Positions 1-7,897 of a stretch of 64,000 nucleotides of DNA are shown piece after piece. The notes below the pieces were generated by a model. It saw only the letters and a program-made list of their open reading frames with translations. It made no database searches and was not told where the DNA came from. Every line of letters begins with the position of its first letter. Position 1 is the stretch's first letter. Source of the DNA: Oribacterium parvum ACB1 (lineage in GTDB: Bacteria; Bacillota; Clostridia; Lachnospirales; Lachnospiraceae); assembly GCF_000238055.2 (NCBI RefSeq), contig NZ_KE148312.1, positions 2,228,501-2,292,500 on the forward strand, read 5' to 3'. A program made the translations under genes and the position numbers.

Positions 1-18
1 CATAAATACCTCCCTTCC
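1..18 (-). other. Ribosome site and start codon of a gene running off the left edge
   Basis: On the minus strand, immediately after the TAG stop of the ZnuB-like gene, there is GGGAGG, five bases, then an ATG formed by the first three bases of the window. This is a strong Shine-Dalgarno and start, so a further gene of the same leftward operon begins here; its product cannot be seen. Confidence 0.6.
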
Positions 19-843
19 CTAGCTCTTCCGATTTCGTACCGCTTCCACACCCAGAAAAACAAAGAACAAAATCATATCTACTATTACGATCGAAGCACCT
101 GTGGGAATGCTGTACAAAAAGGACAGGCTGATTCCGACAATAAATCCGAAGAGTGAAAGAACAGCCGCCAGTATAATAGTAGATAAAAAGTTCTTGCAAA
201 CTCGCATCGCCGTAATGGAGGGGAATACAATCAAGCTGGAAATCAACAAGGTTCCCATCATGCGCATGCCGAGCACAATGGTAATCGAGGTAAGAAACGC
301 CAATACCATATTGTAAAAGCGTGTGTTGGTGCCGCTGGCCTTCGCGAAAGTCTCATCAAAGGTTACCGCAAAAATACGCGGATAAAATACAATGTATAAG
401 AACAAAACAACCACGGAAAGAACGACGGAAAGCCGAAGATCCGAAGGGCTGATAGCTAGGATGGAGCCGAACATATAGTTGCATACATCCGTATTCATTC
501 CGGAAGTTAAAGATATCGTCATAACGCCGACCGCCAAAGCTCCGCTGCAAAGCAGTGCCGTAGCCGCGTCTCCCTTTATTTTGGAACTTTCTTCCAATTG
601 CAGAAGGAAAAATGCCGCTATCACACAGACCGGAATGGATACCGACATCGGTGCGAAATTGAGGGCATAAGCTATGGCCAATGCCGCAAACCCCACATGG
701 GAAAGACCGTCTCCAATCATGGAATAGCGCTTTAAGACAAGACTTGTTCCAAGAAGAGCGGAGCACAAGGAAACCAGACCTCCCACCACGAGAGCACGAA
801 TCATAAAGTCGTACTGGAACATTTTCAGTAAAGAATTAAGCAT
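19..843 (-). CDS. znuB: Zinc/manganese-type ABC transporter permease (ZnuB/AdcB family)
   Basis: A 274-residue integral membrane protein of the ABC-3 (ZnuB/MntB) family, expected to form the channel for Zn(II) or Mn(II) uptake with the ATPase and binding protein encoded just upstream. Hydrophobic segments run through the whole length, with the family-typical early motif around LKRYSMIGDGLSHVGF (residues 37-53). Its start overlaps the end of the ATPase gene by 8 bases, which suggests translational coupling. Zinc is inferred from the His-rich loop of the partner binding protein; the permease alone does not tell the metal. Confidence 0.93.
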   Translation of the reverse strand: MLNSLLKMFQYDFMIRALVVGGLVSLCSALLGTSLVLKRYSMIGDGLSHVGFAALAIAYALNFAPMSVSIPVCVIAAFFLLQLEESSKIKGDAATALLCSGALAVGVMTISLTSGMNTDVCNYMFGSILAISPSDLRLSVVLSVVVLFLYIVFYPRIFAVTFDETFAKASGTNTRFYNMVLAFLTSITIVLGMRMMGTLLISSLIVFPSITAMRVCKNFLSTIILAAVLSLFGFIVGISLSFLYSIPTGASIVIVDMILFFVFLGVEAVRNRKS

Positions 844-1546
844 TTTCTTCCTCCTTTACCAAAAGTTTCCCCCACTTCGAGGAAAGATAGTCCTCTGCAC
901 TTCCAAAAAAGCGCTGTGTACGGTCAAGGTGCAGAATGGTTTTTGCACGCTGAACCACTTCCTTCACATCATGAGAGACCATGATAATGGTCATCCCCTT
1001 TTCTTTATTTAACTTATCCAGCATTTCATAGAGCTCTTTCTGTGCGAGAGGATCCAGTCCTGCAACCGGCTCATCCACCACGAGGAGCTTTTCGCTGGCG
1101 CAGAGGGCTCTTGCCAAAAGAACCCTCTGCCGCTGTCCGCCGGACAGGTCTCTGAAGCAGGACTTCTTCAGATCTGTCACCTTTAAGTACTCCATAGCGT
1201 CTTCTACTCTCTTCTTATCTTCCTTTCGATAAAAAGGGAAAAACGAAAGTTTATTTAATCTACCCGACTCTACTACCTCATAACAGCTGGCGGGAAAATC
1301 CTTTTGGCTTTCGGTTTGCTGGGGAAGATAGCCGATTTCATTTGCCTTCAAACCGTCTCCGAAGACAATGCTCCCCTCACTCGCTTTCTTTAAGCCCAAA
1401 AGTCCCTTCAAAAGGGTGCTTTTTCCTGCGCCGTTTTCCCCAACAATACAAAGGTAGTCGCCTTTTTCTACGGAGAAATGAATATCGGACAATACCGTCT
1501 TTCCCTCGTAGGAAAATCCAACATTGTTTAGGGATATATAGGACAT
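836..1546 (-). CDS. znuC: Zinc/manganese-type ABC transporter ATP-binding protein (ZnuC/AdcC family)
   Basis: A 236-residue ABC ATPase that powers the metal transporter from the cytoplasmic side. Walker A GENGAGKS is at residues 36-43, the signature LSGGQ at 134-138, Walker B LLVVDEP at about 154-160 and the switch His in SHDV near 192. It starts one base after the stop of the binding-protein gene, and its ribosome site lies inside that gene. All catalytic motifs are intact. The family call is strong; the metal is inferred from context. Confidence 0.95.
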   Translation of the reverse strand: MSYISLNNVGFSYEGKTVLSDIHFSVEKGDYLCIVGENGAGKSTLLKGLLGLKKASEGSIVFGDGLKANEIGYLPQQTESQKDFPASCYEVVESGRLNKLSFFPFYRKEDKKRVEDAMEYLKVTDLKKSCFRDLSGGQRQRVLLARALCASEKLLVVDEPVAGLDPLAQKELYEMLDKLNKEKGMTIIMVSHDVKEVVQRAKTILHLDRTQRFFGSAEDYLSSKWGKLLVKEEENA

Positions 1547-2644
1547 CTAGTTTAACGCCTCCTTTAAAGCATCTACATTCGGCTTCATCAGATCCACATA
1601 GGTCTTTCCAGCCTTAAAATCGCTGTCTGTCACATTGTGCACGGAATTCAGCAGCATCTTCTTTGCTCCTGTATCTCTACTGATGGCATTGACCATATCT
1701 TCATTTCCCATTTCGATATGGAAAACAACCGGAATCTTATCTTCCTTGACCTTATCCGTTAAGAAGGCAATGGTTGCAGCAGACGGCTGGGTATCGGTTG
1801 AGCATCCCGGAAAAGCGGCAAAGTAGCTTAAGCCGTATTCCTTACAAAAATAAGCAAAGGGAAAACGATCCGCCACAATGATTTCTTTTCTCTTTCCGCT
1901 ATCCACTACCTCTTTGAAACTCTTGTCCAACTCTTCAAGTTCCTTAACATAAGACTCACTGTTTGCCTTGAAACTGTCTTTATGGCTCTCATCAAGTCCG
2001 GAAAGAGTCTCTTCCAGCTTTTCTACAATGGTAATGGCATTTTTCGGGGAAGTCCAAACATGCTCGTCCATTTCCGGACCTTCCTCTTCATGCTCTTCTG
2101 CCTGATCCGCTTTTTCATGGTCATGGTCTGCTTCCTCATTTCCATGGTCTGCATCCGCATGCTCATGCTCTTCTTCCTGCATGCCTTCTACCGTCTCTTC
2201 TTCGATGAGATTTACAGCATCCATCATCTTAAACACATGGAAATTTTTATTCTGCACGGATTCCAGAATTCCATCTACCCATTCGTCGCTGTCTCCGCCG
2301 GTATAGATAAAGAGATCCGCATTCTGAATGGTGATAATGTCCTGCGGACTTGGTTCAAAGCTGTGTGTTTCCGCACCCGGCTTTACAAGCATGGTGACAT
2401 CCGCATCTTCTTTGGTAATGGCACGGGCAAAATCATAGGAGGGAAAATTTGTGGTCACAATTTGTAACTTTTTTCCTTCTGTGGGCTTATCCGTACTTTT
2501 TTCGGTTTCCATACTCTTTTCCGTATCGGTTGTTACAGCGGCAGCTGTCGTCTCCATTTCTTTACCGCTCTTGTTTCCACAGGCAAACAGTAACGCGGTG
2601 GAAAGCAAGATTCCTCCCGCTAAAATGCATTTTTTCAGTCTCAT
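1547..2644 (-). CDS. znuA: Metal ABC transporter substrate-binding lipoprotein (ZnuA/AdcA family)
   Basis: A 365-residue lipoprotein of the cluster A-I metal-binding family. The N-terminus is a lipoprotein signal with lipobox LLFAC, giving a lipidated Cys22. After a Thr/Glu-rich linker comes the binding fold with ligand-type His94 (THSFEPSP) and His195 (EHVWTSP). An acidic His-rich loop spans about residues 158-195, which in this family marks zinc-specific proteins and is absent from manganese-specific ones. It follows the Fur-family regulator by 24 bases, so regulator and transporter are one operon. Confidence 0.94.
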   Translation of the reverse strand: MRLKKCILAGGILLSTALLFACGNKSGKEMETTAAAVTTDTEKSMETEKSTDKPTEGKKLQIVTTNFPSYDFARAITKEDADVTMLVKPGAETHSFEPSPQDIITIQNADLFIYTGGDSDEWVDGILESVQNKNFHVFKMMDAVNLIEEETVEGMQEEEHEHADADHGNEEADHDHEKADQAEEHEEEGPEMDEHVWTSPKNAITIVEKLEETLSGLDESHKDSFKANSESYVKELEELDKSFKEVVDSGKRKEIIVADRFPFAYFCKEYGLSYFAAFPGCSTDTQPSAATIAFLTDKVKEDKIPVVFHIEMGNEDMVNAISRDTGAKKMLLNSVHNVTDSDFKAGKTYVDLMKPNVDALKEALN

Positions 2645-2668
2645 CTTGAGGCTCCTTTCTTGGAAATA

Positions 2669-3109
2669 CTATAGTTTGTTCTGCTCCTTTTTCTTGGCAC
2701 AGTCTGCACATAATCCGTAGAAGACCGTTTTCTTGGAATCCCAGTGAAAACCGTGGTGCGTAAGGAGATGTTGCATCATTCCCTCCAGGTCATGGCAGTG
2801 TAAGTGAATGAGCTTCCCGCAGACATTGCACTTACAGTGAAAACAGGAATGGACTTCCTCCGCCTTTTCCCCTTCCCCGACATACTCAAAGCAAGCCGGA
2901 CTGTTCTGGTCGATGATGTATTTGTTTACCACTCCTTTTTCACACAGTCGCTCCAACTGGCGATAAACCGTGGTTGTGCCGATTGGTTTTCCCTCCTCCC
3001 GAAAATGAGAAACCAGATCCGATACGGTAAAATGCATACCGGGACAAGTGGAAAGGTAGGATAAAAGCTCCTCTTTATGTTGAGTCTTATAAATGGTTTT
3101 TTCAGCCAT
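2669..3109 (-). CDS. Fur-family transcriptional regulator (Zur/PerR-like)
   Basis: A 146-residue Fur-family repressor: N-terminal winged helix (about 8-85) with recognition-helix region GTTTVYRQLERL, and a metal-binding dimerisation half. Two CxxC pairs, CNVC (94-97) and CADC (134-137), form the usual structural zinc site. It is the first gene of the operon with the zinc-type transporter, so a Zur role is the best inference; Fur or PerR cannot be excluded from sequence alone. The promoter upstream carries a Fur-like palindrome, consistent with autoregulation. Confidence 0.88.
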   Translation of the reverse strand: MAEKTIYKTQHKEELLSYLSTCPGMHFTVSDLVSHFREEGKPIGTTTVYRQLERLCEKGVVNKYIIDQNSPACFEYVGEGEKAEEVHSCFHCKCNVCGKLIHLHCHDLEGMMQHLLTHHGFHWDSKKTVFYGLCADCAKKKEQNKL

Positions 3110-3193
3110 ACTTCCTCCGTCTCCGTCCTTCCTTTTCTAATCCTGTACTATAGTAAATATAGGAATATCTTCTCGCTTTCTTATTTATAAAAC

Positions 3194-3236
3194 GAAAACC
3201 ATTTTCATATTTTAACACTATGAGTCCCTTTGTCAA
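3194..3236 (-). promoter_or_regulatory. Promoter with overlapping Fur-family-like operator
   Basis: On the minus strand TTGACA (3231-3236) and TAAAAT (3209-3214) are separated by 16 bases. Directly downstream of the -10, over the expected transcription start, lies the 13-bp palindrome GAAAATGGTTTTC (3194-3206), close to a 7-1-7 Fur-type box. It drives the regulator-ZnuACB operon starting at 3109. The operator identity is inferred from its form and position. Confidence 0.6.
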
Positions 3237-3290
3237 TAAGCACAGTTCTTAAAAAATATAAGAAATTCATAAAATGGATTTGTAAAAAAA

Positions 3291-3486
3291 GCTGTAAAAA
3301 TCAAAATATTTTTCTACGCAATATAGGTCTGAACTTGGGGCACGCTCTCGCTAGCTTCGCCTCGTAACGGATACTAAGCGAAAAACTGCGTTTCTCTTGT
3401 TTTTCGCAAGTACCGACGGGCTCAGACTACCCCTCATTCAGACCTATATTGCAAAGAATCCCTTTATTATTTTGATTTTTTACAGC
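3291..3486. repeat. Structured dispersed repeat, copy 1 (~200 bp)
   Basis: This nearly palindromic element fills most of the 419-base gap between the AIM24-family gene and the Fur-family gene. Outer arms GCTGTAAAAA...TTTTTTACAGC (3291-3310 with 3465-3485) enclose a perfect 16-bp stem GCAATATAGGTCTGAA (3318-3333) with its complement at 3437-3452, and an inner hairpin GCGAAAAAC/GTTTTTCGC extended by CGT..CGG..TACT pairing with AGTACCGACG. A second copy lies at 58307-58504. Both copies sit just past the stop codon of a leftward gene. No protein is encoded. It may be a MITE/REP-like element or a structured RNA. Confidence 0.85.
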
Positions 3487-3528
3487 CCCTTTTGCTATGC
3501 CGGGCGTTCTCTGACAGGAAAAATCAAG

Positions 3529-4251
3529 CTAGAACGAAAATCCGCCTTTTCCGCTGTTCTTATTCATTCTGGCAAGAGGCAAAGCCGAAGCCAAACTACT
3601 CAAATTTCTGGTCTGAATATAGACTTTTCCTTCTCCTACAAAACGATTTACCAGACCTTCACCTGTAGTAAAGCCGAAAGTTCCGGAAGCCACGGAAATA
3701 TGATAGTCCAGATTTCTGTCCCAAGCTACCACGTGGTCATTGTCAATCGTCATCGGAGAATCAGGATGCACTTCCAACTCCAAAAGGTCCCCAAAGGCAT
3801 TGACAAATACATCTCCCTGTCCTTCCGTTTCCATCACGAAAAGTCCTCCGGTTCCACCGAAGAAAGCTTTCCCAATGTCCTGCATCTTCATGGAGTAGCC
3901 CACTGAATAGTCTCCTGCCAAAAAGGCGCCGGTATTTAAGCGATACTGCCTTTCTCCAATGGGCAAACGCACAATTTTTCCGGGAATGGAGGGAGCAACG
4001 CCGATTCTCCCCCCATTCATCACGCCTCTAGCCTCAGTAATAAACATACTTTCGCCACTGGCAATACTTCTTCCTACGGCGCTCAGAAGACCGCCAAGAC
4101 CGCCTCCGTTTGAGCCGGAATTCATCTTCCCCTGTAATTCCACACCGCACATATAGGCCATGGAACCACGCTCAATTTTCACCGCTTCTCCCGCATTTAA
4201 GTAGATTTCCAAAATAGGACAATCGTTATCTCCTAAAATTTGATGCTGCAT
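3529..4251 (-). CDS. AIM24 / TIGR00266 family protein
   Basis: A 240-residue beta-rich protein of the AIM24 (TIGR00266) family, whose bacterial members are of unknown function. Glycine-rich stretches such as SNGGGLGGLLSAVGR and the repeated turn-strand pattern through FVNAFGDLLELEVHPDSPMTIDNDHVVAWD are typical. I place the start at the ATG at 4251 (MQHQILGD) because GGAGG lies five bases upstream; the frame is open 27 codons further but without a ribosome site. The C-terminus is Gly/Lys-rich and short. It lies 165 bases after the kinase gene and need not be functionally tied to it. Confidence 0.85.
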   Translation of the reverse strand: MQHQILGDNDCPILEIYLNAGEAVKIERGSMAYMCGVELQGKMNSGSNGGGLGGLLSAVGRSIASGESMFITEARGVMNGGRIGVAPSIPGKIVRLPIGERQYRLNTGAFLAGDYSVGYSMKMQDIGKAFFGGTGGLFVMETEGQGDVFVNAFGDLLELEVHPDSPMTIDNDHVVAWDRNLDYHISVASGTFGFTTGEGLVNRFVGEGKVYIQTRNLSSLASALPLARMNKNSGKGGFSF

Positions 4252-4393
4252 AATACCTCCAATCTTTACCCTCTTTACATTTTCATAATTGATAATCGAA
4301 AAGGACTCCCGCAAGAAAAAGTGAAGCCCCAATCCCCGTATAAAATACCGTAATGCACCAGACTTGGCAAGCGAAGAAAAACAATGTATTTCC

Positions 4394-4409
4394 TTTTACC
4401 ATGGTAAAA
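4394..4409. other. Perfect 16-bp palindrome between kinase and AIM24 genes
   Basis: TTTTACCATGGTAAAA is a perfect inverted repeat eight bases past the kinase stop codon and upstream of the AIM24-family gene. It lacks a T-tract on the minus strand, so it is not a clear terminator; an operator is possible. No binding protein can be named. Confidence 0.35.
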
Positions 4410-4416
4410 AACCCCT

Positions 4417-6267
4417 TTACAATGAATTAGTAATCACCTTCAAAATTCTCTTTTCCTTCCAAATCCCCAATCGCTCACAGGGCTTTTGTGCATCCGAAGG
4501 CTCCGAAGAGAAAAACAAAAAGGCATATCCTTCTTTCTTCCATTTTTCTATGTAGGCATAAAGCTCCTCCTCATCTTTTTTTGCTAAATGCACTTCCCAT
4601 AAGGCAAAGACTCTGGCTCCTGCAATCATTCCTTTCATGATTTCCACTAAGATTCTCTGTTTTTCTTCCAAATTTTCCACCTGCTCCCGGAAGGGAATTT
4701 CTTTGGAAAGTTCCGGAAACAAGTCTTTATATTCGGCAATCAATTCTTTGTTTCGAAGGAGAAAATGAGGATATTCCGGCTGATAGACAAAAAGATTAGA
4801 AAGCACAGTCTGTCCCTCTATCAAGGAGCTGCCGTCTCCTGTCATCCAGACCTTCGGAACAGTTTTCATCATGCTCTCATAGGACTTTACACAGCCGTAA
4901 TACAGCTCTTTTTCGTCATTAAAAGCGGAGACCAAGTCTTTGGGAATAGGCTTATCTAAAGCCAAAAATAGTAGGCTTTCTCCGGAAAAAAGCTGGAAGG
5001 ATAAATTTTCTACAGTAAAGTGATTTCCCTCAGACAGATACAGCTCTAAAGCAAAGAGAAGTTCTTCTTTTTCCGGCTCTTTAGTACTGATTGTGTTAAT
5101 AATCAAAGCATTTTCTTCCTCGGACAAAAGATCCAGACTTTCACTGATAAAACTTTCCTCTTCTTGCTTTACGGAAAGCTCCCGGGGAAGTACCATGCAC
5201 ACATCCGTTCCGGAATTTTCTAAGGACTGCAAATATAAACCGTATTCCCGTCCGTAGAGCAAATGGATTCTTTCCTGAATATTCAGGAGAGAAACTCCCA
5301 TTCCGGCCTTACCCATACCGCCTTTTCCCACTACGCCTCCTTGAAATCCTCTACGGATATTCCGAAGATCTTCATTTATCTGCCTTAGCTTCTCCTCCTC
5401 TATGCCAATGCCGTCATCGGAGACTTGAATATAAACATGCTGATTACTGCGGCTAATGGAAATCTCTACCTTCCCTCCGGATTCTCTTCCCTCTAAGCCA
5501 TGCACAATACTGTTTTCCACGATAGGTTGCAGTAAAATTCTTGGTACTTTTAGAGATAACAAATTCTCTTGTACCTTAACTTTCAATTCTAATTTTTTTG
5601 AAAACCGAAATCGCTGAATTTGAAAATATACTTCAGCATTGTCCAGCTCTTCTTTTAAAGAAACAAAGTTGTCTTCTTGGGAGATGGTATAACGATAGAA
5701 ATCGCCCAAAAGCTCTGCCATGTTTGCCACTGACTCCAAACCGTTTAAAAGACTTTCCGAGCGAATATTTTCCAGAATATTATAGAGAAAATGAGGATTC
5801 ATCTGGTTTTGCAGGTTTTGTATATAGGCCAGTTTTTCCCCTTCTTCTATAATTTTATTGGCACTGAGGATTTCCGAAATATAATGGTATTCTTCATGGC
5901 TTTCCTCTGTCAGATAAACCGAAAGCTCCTGCAATTCCTGCACTTCGCTATAACCCTCCAGGACTCTTCGCAGTGTGGACTGATAAGTTTTATAAGGTCT
6001 GAGAACGTCATAATAAAAATAAGCAAGTGTCAATATACAAAGACATAGAAGCCCCAGAAGAAGCAGTTTCATTCCCGTCTGAAAGAAGCTGCCTCCGGTT
6101 GCGAGCAGTAGATAAATAATAAAAATAGATAACAAAAATAAAGCCAGTGTTAGGGCATACAAGCGAAGAAGGCGAGAGGATAAGGAACTCCGACCATTCT
6201 TCTCCGCTCTCACTAAGCCTTGTCCCGATTCCGATTTATATTCTGTCTTATTCGCTCCGATTTTCAT
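4417..6267 (-). CDS. YesM/LytS-type sensor histidine kinase with C-terminal degenerate ABC-ATPase-like domain
   Basis: A 616-residue membrane kinase. Two membrane helices (about 34-56 and 66-86) are separated by a very short outside loop, so there is no extracellular sensor domain. The His_kinase domain carries QNQMNPHFLYN with phospho-acceptor His159; the HATPase domain has N-box ENSIVHG (251-257) and DDGIGI (284-289), ending near 364. Residues about 415-612 are not part of normal YesM kinases. They follow the layout of a sugar-type ABC ATPase (VENLSF; TVLSNLFVY; NLEEKQRILVEIMKGM; ARVFALWEVHL; AFLFFSSE) but without Walker A, signature or Walker B residues. It pairs with the response regulator, overlapping it by 20 bases, near a ribose-type ABC operon. 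Confidence 0.88.
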   Translation of the reverse strand: MKIGANKTEYKSESGQGLVRAEKNGRSSLSSRLLRLYALTLALFLLSIFIIYLLLATGGSFFQTGMKLLLLGLLCLCILTLAYFYYDVLRPYKTYQSTLRRVLEGYSEVQELQELSVYLTEESHEEYHYISEILSANKIIEEGEKLAYIQNLQNQMNPHFLYNILENIRSESLLNGLESVANMAELLGDFYRYTISQEDNFVSLKEELDNAEVYFQIQRFRFSKKLELKVKVQENLLSLKVPRILLQPIVENSIVHGLEGRESGGKVEISISRSNQHVYIQVSDDGIGIEEEKLRQINEDLRNIRRGFQGGVVGKGGMGKAGMGVSLLNIQERIHLLYGREYGLYLQSLENSGTDVCMVLPRELSVKQEEESFISESLDLLSEEENALIINTISTKEPEKEELLFALELYLSEGNHFTVENLSFQLFSGESLLFLALDKPIPKDLVSAFNDEKELYYGCVKSYESMMKTVPKVWMTGDGSSLIEGQTVLSNLFVYQPEYPHFLLRNKELIAEYKDLFPELSKEIPFREQVENLEEKQRILVEIMKGMIAGARVFALWEVHLAKKDEEELYAYIEKWKKEGYAFLFFSSEPSDAQKPCERLGIWKEKRILKVITNSL

Positions 6268-6988
6268 GTAAGGAATTCCTATAGTCCTTGGGATTCATCC
6301 CCATTTTCTCAAAAAAACATTTGGAAAAATATTTTGTATCATAATAGAATAGCCGGGAAGCAATCTCCGTAATACTCAAATTGGTTTCTGCCAAAAGCAG
6401 CTTGGCTCTTTCCATCCTGAGCCCGGAAATATACTTATTGACACCAAGCGACAGTTCCTTCTTAAACTGCGTACTTAAGTAAGAGGCGCTGACCTTACAA
6501 TGCTCTGCCACTTCCTCCAAACCGATGTTCTCCTCAAAATGTCGATCAATGAACTTTTTAGACAAAGAAACCAGATGAGAACAAGGCATATCTTTCATCA
6601 TGGTTTCCAGACTTGGCCCAGTCAATTCTTCCTTAATCTTCCGAACGCTTTCCTGCAGTTCCTTTTTCTTAATCGGTTTTAAAAGATAGTCTGACACCCC
6701 TGCCTGTATCCCCTCCTTAGCATAGGAAAAGTCAGAAAAAGCTGAAACAATGATAACCTTGGTAGAGAGTTTCTTTCTGGCAATTTCTTTAGCAATATGC
6801 AGACCCGAAAAAACAGGCATCTTAATATCTGTAATCAAAAGATCCGGAAGTTCTTTTTCCACCCTTTCCAAAGCCTCTTTTCCCGTCTTCGCAAAAGGGA
6901 GACATTCCATGCCTTCCTCTTGAAAATTTCCCAAAAACTGAATCAACTCGCAAATCCGTTCTTCATCATCCGCTATCAAGACTCTCAT
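6248..6988 (-). CDS. Response regulator with AraC-type DNA-binding domain (YesN-like)
   Basis: A 246-residue regulator: receiver domain (1-120) with acidic pocket D8-D9, phospho-acceptor D54 (LITDIKMP) and Lys near 104, followed directly by a two-helix-turn-helix AraC domain (about 145-244; SYLSTQFKKELSLGVNKYI, ITEIASRLFYYDTKYFSKCF). The long linker seen in many YesN proteins is missing. I prefer the ATG at 6988 (MRVLIADDEE), preceded by AAGGA and seven bases; an in-frame ATG at 7009 lies inside the end of the upstream gene. It most likely controls carbohydrate-transport genes with the overlapping kinase. Confidence 0.92.
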   Translation of the reverse strand: MRVLIADDEERICELIQFLGNFQEEGMECLPFAKTGKEALERVEKELPDLLITDIKMPVFSGLHIAKEIARKKLSTKVIIVSAFSDFSYAKEGIQAGVSDYLLKPIKKKELQESVRKIKEELTGPSLETMMKDMPCSHLVSLSKKFIDRHFEENIGLEEVAEHCKVSASYLSTQFKKELSLGVNKYISGLRMERAKLLLAETNLSITEIASRLFYYDTKYFSKCFFEKMGMNPKDYRNSLHENRSE

Positions 6989-6998
6989 TCCTGTTTCC

Positions 6999-7556
6999 TT
7001 AGCTTTCATCTTCTACGTCAAGCCTTTTCATACTATAAGTTTGCTCTTCTTTATTACATTTATAGCCTTTTAATGCCTTATTGATGGTTTCTTGAATAAA
7101 AGGACTACAGCATTTTCCCAAAGGATTGTTAATTTCGCACTTTCCATTTTTCATTGCCCCTGTAAGTCTAATAATATCTTTAATATTCTTTGCACCATCA
7201 TCTAAAACAGCGTTTATAATTTGTTGCTCTGTAACTTGGTTGCAATAGCATATATATTTGGGATTTGCATCCTTTTTAAACCATATAGGAACTTTTACAT
7301 CTTCCTTATAAAAAACTCTTTCATTGTTTAAGTTATAATACACGACATCACAATCTTCATTCATACATAAATAGTAAGTTTCTTCATCTACAACCTTTCC
7401 CATAAGGTTTTCTGATACCATATGCTTTACAGTTATATTCTTAACCTTTTCTCCTATTTTGTGACATTTGGGGCAATTTGCTTTTTCTTCCACTGTACCA
7501 GTGGTTTTTTGTATTGAACCTCAGCAAGATTGATTTATCTTATTTTCTTGACTCAC
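6999..7556 (-). CDS. CopZ-like iron-sulfur/zinc metallochaperone, predicted selenoprotein (in-frame UGA)
   Basis: Read from GTG at 7556, with AAAGGAGG seven bases upstream, the frame gives M-S-Q-E-N-K-I-N-Q-S-C-U-G-S..., where codon 12 is TGA (7521-7523), then stays open to TAA at 6999 (185 residues). Starting after the TGA (GTG 7493) leaves no ribosome site. The body has a CopZ N-terminal zinc ribbon (CPKC ... CMNEDC) and a BFD-like [2Fe-2S] domain (CYC ... GKC ... GKCC). There is no HMA domain. Relatives carry a Cys-Cys pair near the N-terminus, so U replaces one Cys. A hairpin 16 bases past the UGA fits a bacterial SECIS. Role: metal or Fe-S handling, inferred. Confidence 0.75.
7490..7523 (-). 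promoter_or_regulatory. Candidate bacterial SECIS element with its UGA codon
   Basis: On the minus strand, UGA (7521-7523) is followed by 16 bases and then the perfect 6-bp hairpin CCACTG-GTA-CAGTGG (7490-7504). The apical loop begins with G, about 22 bases after the UGA. Bacterial SECIS elements need a small apical stem-loop with G in the first two loop bases 16-37 bases after the UGA; this one fits. Decoding would need SelA/B/C/D, which lie outside this window if present. Confidence 0.6.
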
Positions 7557-7592
7557 TTTATTTCCTCCTTTCTAAAAAATATTTTCTTCATT

Positions 7593-7805
7593 TTATTCCA
7601 CCTCATTTCTATGAATTTCTATAACATCTTCAATTCTGCAATCCAATGCCAGGCAAATCTTTTCTAATGATTCTAAGTTCACATAAGAGTTTTTGCTCAT
7701 TCTAGAAACTATGTTACTTGTTATGTTTGCAGCTCTTTTTAAGTCTTCTTTGTTCATTTCTCTTTCTACCAATAAGTGCCATAATGGTTTATAAGAAATT
7801 GCCAT
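7593..7805 (-). CDS. Short XRE-family (Cro/C1-type) transcriptional regulator
   Basis: A 70-residue protein consisting of a single Cro/C1-type helix-turn-helix (NKEDLKRAANITSNIVSRM, then LESLEKICLALDCRIEDVI). It has no ligand-binding domain. It lies 36 bases upstream of the CopZ-like gene, on the same strand, so the two are probably one transcript and the regulator may control the metallochaperone. An AT-rich stretch (7806-7897) with likely promoter sequence separates it from the ROK gene. Confidence 0.88.
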   Translation of the reverse strand: MAISYKPLWHLLVEREMNKEDLKRAANITSNIVSRMSKNSYVNLESLEKICLALDCRIEDVIEIHRNEVE

Positions 7806-7897
7806 TTTATTACCCCTTATCCGTTTTATTGTTAAGATATATTATATCATAAATAGGCTGATAAGTCACTTTGGCCTATTTTATACTTGTGCTTGCG

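Noticed and set aside
4394-4409. Palindrome as kinase terminator
   Set aside because: No loop of usual size and no T-tract on the transcribed strand; kept only as a low-confidence palindrome.
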